Source of the DNA: JANTGF01 sp033791445
GTDB lineage: Bacteria > Bacteroidota > Bacteroidia > Bacteroidales > VadinHA17
Direction of reading: 5' to 3'
Assembly: GCA_033791445.1 (NCBI GenBank)
Contig: JASJGS010000187.1
Coordinates: forward strand, 1 to 16,355
Length of the DNA stretch: 16,355 bases
Part shown: piece after piece, positions 13,771 to 16,355 of the stretch
How the letters are laid out: every line of letters begins with the position of its first letter
How positions within the stretch are numbered: position 1 is the first letter of the stretch
Notes under the pieces: generated by a model
Told to the model about the DNA's origin: nothing
Seen by the model: only the letters and a program-made list of their open reading frames with translations
Databases searched by the model: none
Translations under genes and position numbers: made by a program

Positions 13771-15984
13771 ATGGAAAGAATATATCTTGATTTTAATGCT
13801 ACCACCCCCATTCATCCGGAGGTAGCTGAAGCTATGAAGCCCTATCTGGTAGAATATTTTGGCAACCCTTCTAGCCAGCATTGGTATGGGAATCAATCGA
13901 AGATAGCAATTGAAAGAGCCCGGCAACAAATTGCAACATTCCTCAATTGTAAACAGGACGAAATTATATTCACCAGTGGTGGAACTGAGTCGAACAATAT
14001 GGCATTAAAAGGCCTTACCATGGCCAATAGAAATAAAGGCAATCATATAATAACATCATCTATTGAACATCCTGCAATTTTAGAAGTGTGCAAATACCTT
14101 GAAAAAACGGGATTTACTATCAGTTATCTACCTGTAGATGAATACGGGCTAATCCATATAGACGATGTACGAAATGCTATTCAACCAGACACCATTCTTA
14201 TAAGTGTTATGCATGCAAATAATGAGGTTGGAACCATTCAACCGATTAAAGAGATAGGTGAACTAGCCCAATCAAACAATATTTTATTCCATTCAGATGC
14301 TGCACAATCTGCAGGAAAATTGGAGATTAATGTTGAAGACCTGGGTGTAGATGCCTTATCACTGGCCGGTCATAAGGTTTATGCACCAAAAGGGATTGGT
14401 GTCCTTTACCTTAAAAGGGGGACTCAAATAGAAAAACTAATGCATGGTGCAGACCATGAAAGAAACCTAAGGGCTGGGACTGAAAATGTCCTGGAAATTA
14501 TTGGACTTGGGAAAGCTTGTGAATTGGCTGGTAACAACTTAAATACCCATGTCCAATACCTAAGTGAAATAACAGAGAGTCTTTATAATACATTAAAAAA
14601 AGAATTAAAAAATATACACTTGTTGGGTCACATGGAATTAAGACTTCCCAACACCTTGAACATAGGTTTCAAAGGAATAGAAGCCAATATTATTTTGTCG
14701 GAATTAAGTAACATTGCGGCCTCAGCCGGAGCTGCCTGTCATGCTGACCAGGTAGACATTTCCCATGTTCTGAAAGCAATGAAAGTTCCTGAAGAACTTG
14801 CCATGGGTGCTATCAGATTTTCAACTGGGGTCATGAATACCAAAGAAGAAATAAACATAGCTGCATCAGAAATTATAAAAACAATCAAAAAATTACAATC
14901 AAATGAAGAACAAGAAGCACCTGGAAAACCACCTTCAGCTGATGAGATTAAACTTACTCATTTCACTCATGGCTTGGGTTGTGCATGTAAAATGCAACCC
15001 CAGGTTCTTGAACAGGTTTTAAAAAGTTTTCCAGTTATAAACGATAAAAACATACTTGTTGATCTACAAACCAATGATGATGCAGTTGTATACAAAATTA
15101 ATGATGAGCAGGCAATTATGGGCACGGTCGACTTTTTTACACCAATTGTTGATGATCCGTATTCTTTTGGTGCTATTGCTGCCGCCAATGCTCTTAGTGA
15201 TATATATGCAATGGGAGGAGATCCTTTATTTGCCATGAACATAGTTGGATTCCCAACTAACCGTCTACCTATCGCAGTACTCCAAGAGATATTGAAAGGA
15301 GCCAATGATAAGGTGATGGAAGCTGGGATTGGAATTTTAGGTGGTCATACAGTTGAGGATACTGAACCAAAATTTGGAATGGTTGTTACAGGGATAATTC
15401 ATCCAGAAAAAATCCTTAGAAATTCAGGTGCTATTTCTGGTGATTTACTGATTCTCACAAAAGCAATTGGAACTGGTATTCTTTCCACAGCCACTAAAAA
15501 AGGGTTGGTATCAGAAAGCAGCATTCGTACCGCAACCCAATCTATGGCAACCTTAAATAAGACGGCTGCTGATCTGGCTAAAAAGTTTCCAATTAATGCC
15601 TGCACTGATATTACAGGATTTGGCCTATTAGGTCATCTCCTTGAAATGGCAAAAGCAAGCAAGGTTCATGCCCAGGTGCAAGTTGAAAATGTACCTCTAC
15701 TTCCAGATGCATTTGATTTTGCATCAAGTGGTATTATACCTGGCGGTACCAAAAGCAATTTGGAATATGTTTCTCCTTCAATAAGTTATGATGATAATGT
15801 AGGTAAAACTGATTTGATATTACTTTCAGATGCACAAACTTCGGGCGGATTATTGTTTACCATCCCTGAGGACTCATCAGTAGATTTTCTTAAGAACCTA
15901 ATTGCCAGTGGTCTTGAATCTTCAAGGATCATAGGCAAGGTTCATAAACCCAGAGAAAAATACATTTCCCTTAAGAGAAGTTGA
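13771..15984 (+). CDS. Fusion of NifS/IscS-type cysteine desulfurase with selenide, water dikinase (SelD)
   Basis: One uninterrupted 737-residue reading frame contains two complete enzymes. Residues 1-375 are a PLP-dependent cysteine desulfurase/selenocysteine lyase: LDFNATTP near the N-terminus, FTSGGTESNN, IEHPAIL with His100, HSDAAQSAGK, PLP lysine K202 in LAGHKVYAPKG and the catalytic Cys323 in SAGAACHAD. A short linker (about 376-392, QSNEEQEAPGKPPSAD) leads to SelD (about 393-737), with GLGCACK containing Cys404 and Lys407 (C17 and K20 of E. coli), TNDDAVVY, TVDFFTPIVDDP, DIYAMGGDP, GGHTVEDTEP, TDITGFGLLGHL and DAQTSGGLL. The lyase half would release selenium from selenocysteine (or sulfur from Cys) and pass it to SelD, which makes selenophosphate with ATP. 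The ATG at 13771 is used; the longer frame from 13654 overlaps the divergent gene and adds unrelated residues. No terminator is clear downstream. Confidence 0.95.
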   Translation: MERIYLDFNATTPIHPEVAEAMKPYLVEYFGNPSSQHWYGNQSKIAIERARQQIATFLNCKQDEIIFTSGGTESNNMALKGLTMANRNKGNHIITSSIEHPAILEVCKYLEKTGFTISYLPVDEYGLIHIDDVRNAIQPDTILISVMHANNEVGTIQPIKEIGELAQSNNILFHSDAAQSAGKLEINVEDLGVDALSLAGHKVYAPKGIGVLYLKRGTQIEKLMHGADHERNLRAGTENVLEIIGLGKACELAGNNLNTHVQYLSEITESLYNTLKKELKNIHLLGHMELRLPNTLNIGFKGIEANIILSELSNIAASAGAACHADQVDISHVLKAMKVPEELAMGAIRFSTGVMNTKEEINIAASEIIKTIKKLQSNEEQEAPGKPPSADEIKLTHFTHGLGCACKMQPQVLEQVLKSFPVINDKNILVDLQTNDDAVVYKINDEQAIMGTVDFFTPIVDDPYSFGAIAAANALSDIYAMGGDPLFAMNIVGFPTNRLPIAVLQEILKGANDKVMEAGIGILGGHTVEDTEPKFGMVVTGIIHPEKILRNSGAISGDLLILTKAIGTGILSTATKKGLVSESSIRTATQSMATLNKTAADLAKKFPINACTDITGFGLLGHLLEMAKASKVHAQVQVENVPLLPDAFDFASSGIIPGGTKSNLEYVSPSISYDDNVGKTDLILLSDAQTSGGLLFTIPEDSSVDFLKNLIASGLESSRIIGKVHKPREKYISLKRS

Positions 15985-16185
15985 AATATAACTCTTTACT
16001 CCAAAAAAGAAACTAAATACCTTTCAATTCGTATGATCTATTTGATGAGATAACTATGCACGATTGACATTGCATTTTAATTTAAACCAATAATTATCCA
16101 ACAAAAGGAATGCTTATATTTTGCATTGGAAACCTAATTGGATAAGAAAAGTAGAGAATCAAGCATATTAGCCCGAAAAAGGATA
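15985..16185. other. Intergenic region between the desulfurase-SelD gene and the PAS gene
   Basis: About 200 bp of AT-rich sequence. No hairpin terminator, tRNA or repeat is visible. TATATTTTG near 16117-16125 is one base longer than the -7 consensus and is not claimed as a promoter. Confidence 0.5.
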
Positions 16186-16355
16186 ATGGAAATCGCCACT
16201 TTCAACAATGATCTGATTAAAGCGCTTGAAATATCAAGTGACTTATGTGTCCTTGTTGATAGTGAATTAAATATTCAGTATGCCAATAAAAGGGCACTTA
16301 CAGTTTTGAGTTATGCTCAGCTACAAATAAAAAAGAAATCCTATACATCTATCAC
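16186..16355 (+). CDS. N-terminal part of a PAS-domain protein (3' truncated)
   Basis: The frame from the ATG at 16186 runs off the window end, giving 56 residues. After a helical start (EIATFNNDLIKALEISSDL), the segment LCVLVDSELNIQYANKRAL followed by LTVLSYAQLQIKKKSY is a typical PAS-fold beginning, the pattern of a sensor domain with the 'D..~..I.~.N..a' core. The output module (kinase, cyclase or regulator) is outside the window. An in-frame TTG at 16138, directly after a stop codon, could add 16 residues (DKKSRESSILARKRI). Nothing links it functionally to the upstream fusion gene. Confidence 0.6.
   Translation, partial: MEIATFNNDLIKALEISSDLCVLVDSELNIQYANKRALTVLSYAQLQIKKKSYTSI

Noticed and set aside
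15982..16053. UGA stop of the desulfurase-SelD gene as a selenocysteine codon; the frame stays open for 22 more codons.
   Set aside because: The SelD domain already ends where other SelD proteins end, the downstream residues are not conserved-looking, and no SECIS-like hairpin follows the UGA. The catalytic position of SelD is an ordinary Cys (TGT).
16064..16069. TTGACA, a sigma70-type -35 hexamer, upstream of the PAS gene.
   Set aside because: No suitable -10 lies 16-18 nt downstream and Bacteroidota promoters use a different consensus.

Overview
The window is an AT-rich stretch of a Bacteroidota (Bacteroidales/Marinilabiliales-like) chromosome. This assignment rests on the BamA-type outer-membrane protein, the fused DAHP synthase/chorismate mutase, promoter elements that fit the Bacteroidota TTTG/TAnnTTTG pattern, and the near absence of Shine-Dalgarno sequences. 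No mobile elements, CRISPR arrays, tRNAs or rRNAs were seen.

Layout. 1-162: tail of an upstream gene (possibly M49 peptidase-like), followed by a hairpin terminator. 330-2297: secreted POTRA/beta-barrel outer-membrane protein. 2484-3116: typical 2-Cys peroxiredoxin with its own promoter candidate and a strong terminator. 3287-4615: tilS. 4716-12045 (minus): a seven-gene aromatic amino-acid operon, in transcription order pheA, aminotransferase, DAHP synthase-chorismate mutase, aroB, aroA, aroC, tyrA. 12046-12388: the regulatory region shared by that operon and the divergent nth gene. 12389-13039: nth (endonuclease III). 13047-13679 (minus): VTT/DedA-like membrane protein. 13771-15984: a single protein joining a NifS/IscS-type cysteine desulfurase to a selenophosphate synthetase (SelD). 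16186-end: start of a PAS-domain protein.

The aromatic operon covers the first committed step (DAHP synthase), dehydroquinate synthase, EPSP synthase and chorismate synthase, then chorismate mutase, prephenate dehydratase, prephenate dehydrogenase and a transaminase. It can therefore take erythrose-4-phosphate plus PEP through chorismate to Phe and Tyr, except that dehydroquinate dehydratase, shikimate dehydrogenase and shikimate kinase are not in the window. AroC and AroA both carry non-enterobacterial active-site motifs.

The most notable unannotated structure lies upstream of pheA on the minus strand. It consists of a promoter (ATTG-N19-TAATTTTG), an 18-codon leader peptide rich in Phe and Tyr (MATFYHFINFFYFGLSTE), a 4-5 bp antiterminator candidate that starts at the leader stop codon, and a hairpin followed by nine U residues, about 100 nt before pheA. 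This is the architecture of ribosome-mediated transcription attenuation and predicts that the whole operon is controlled by Phe (and perhaps Tyr) tRNA charging. The second point of interest is the desulfurase-SelD fusion, which physically couples selenium or sulfur mobilisation to selenophosphate synthesis.
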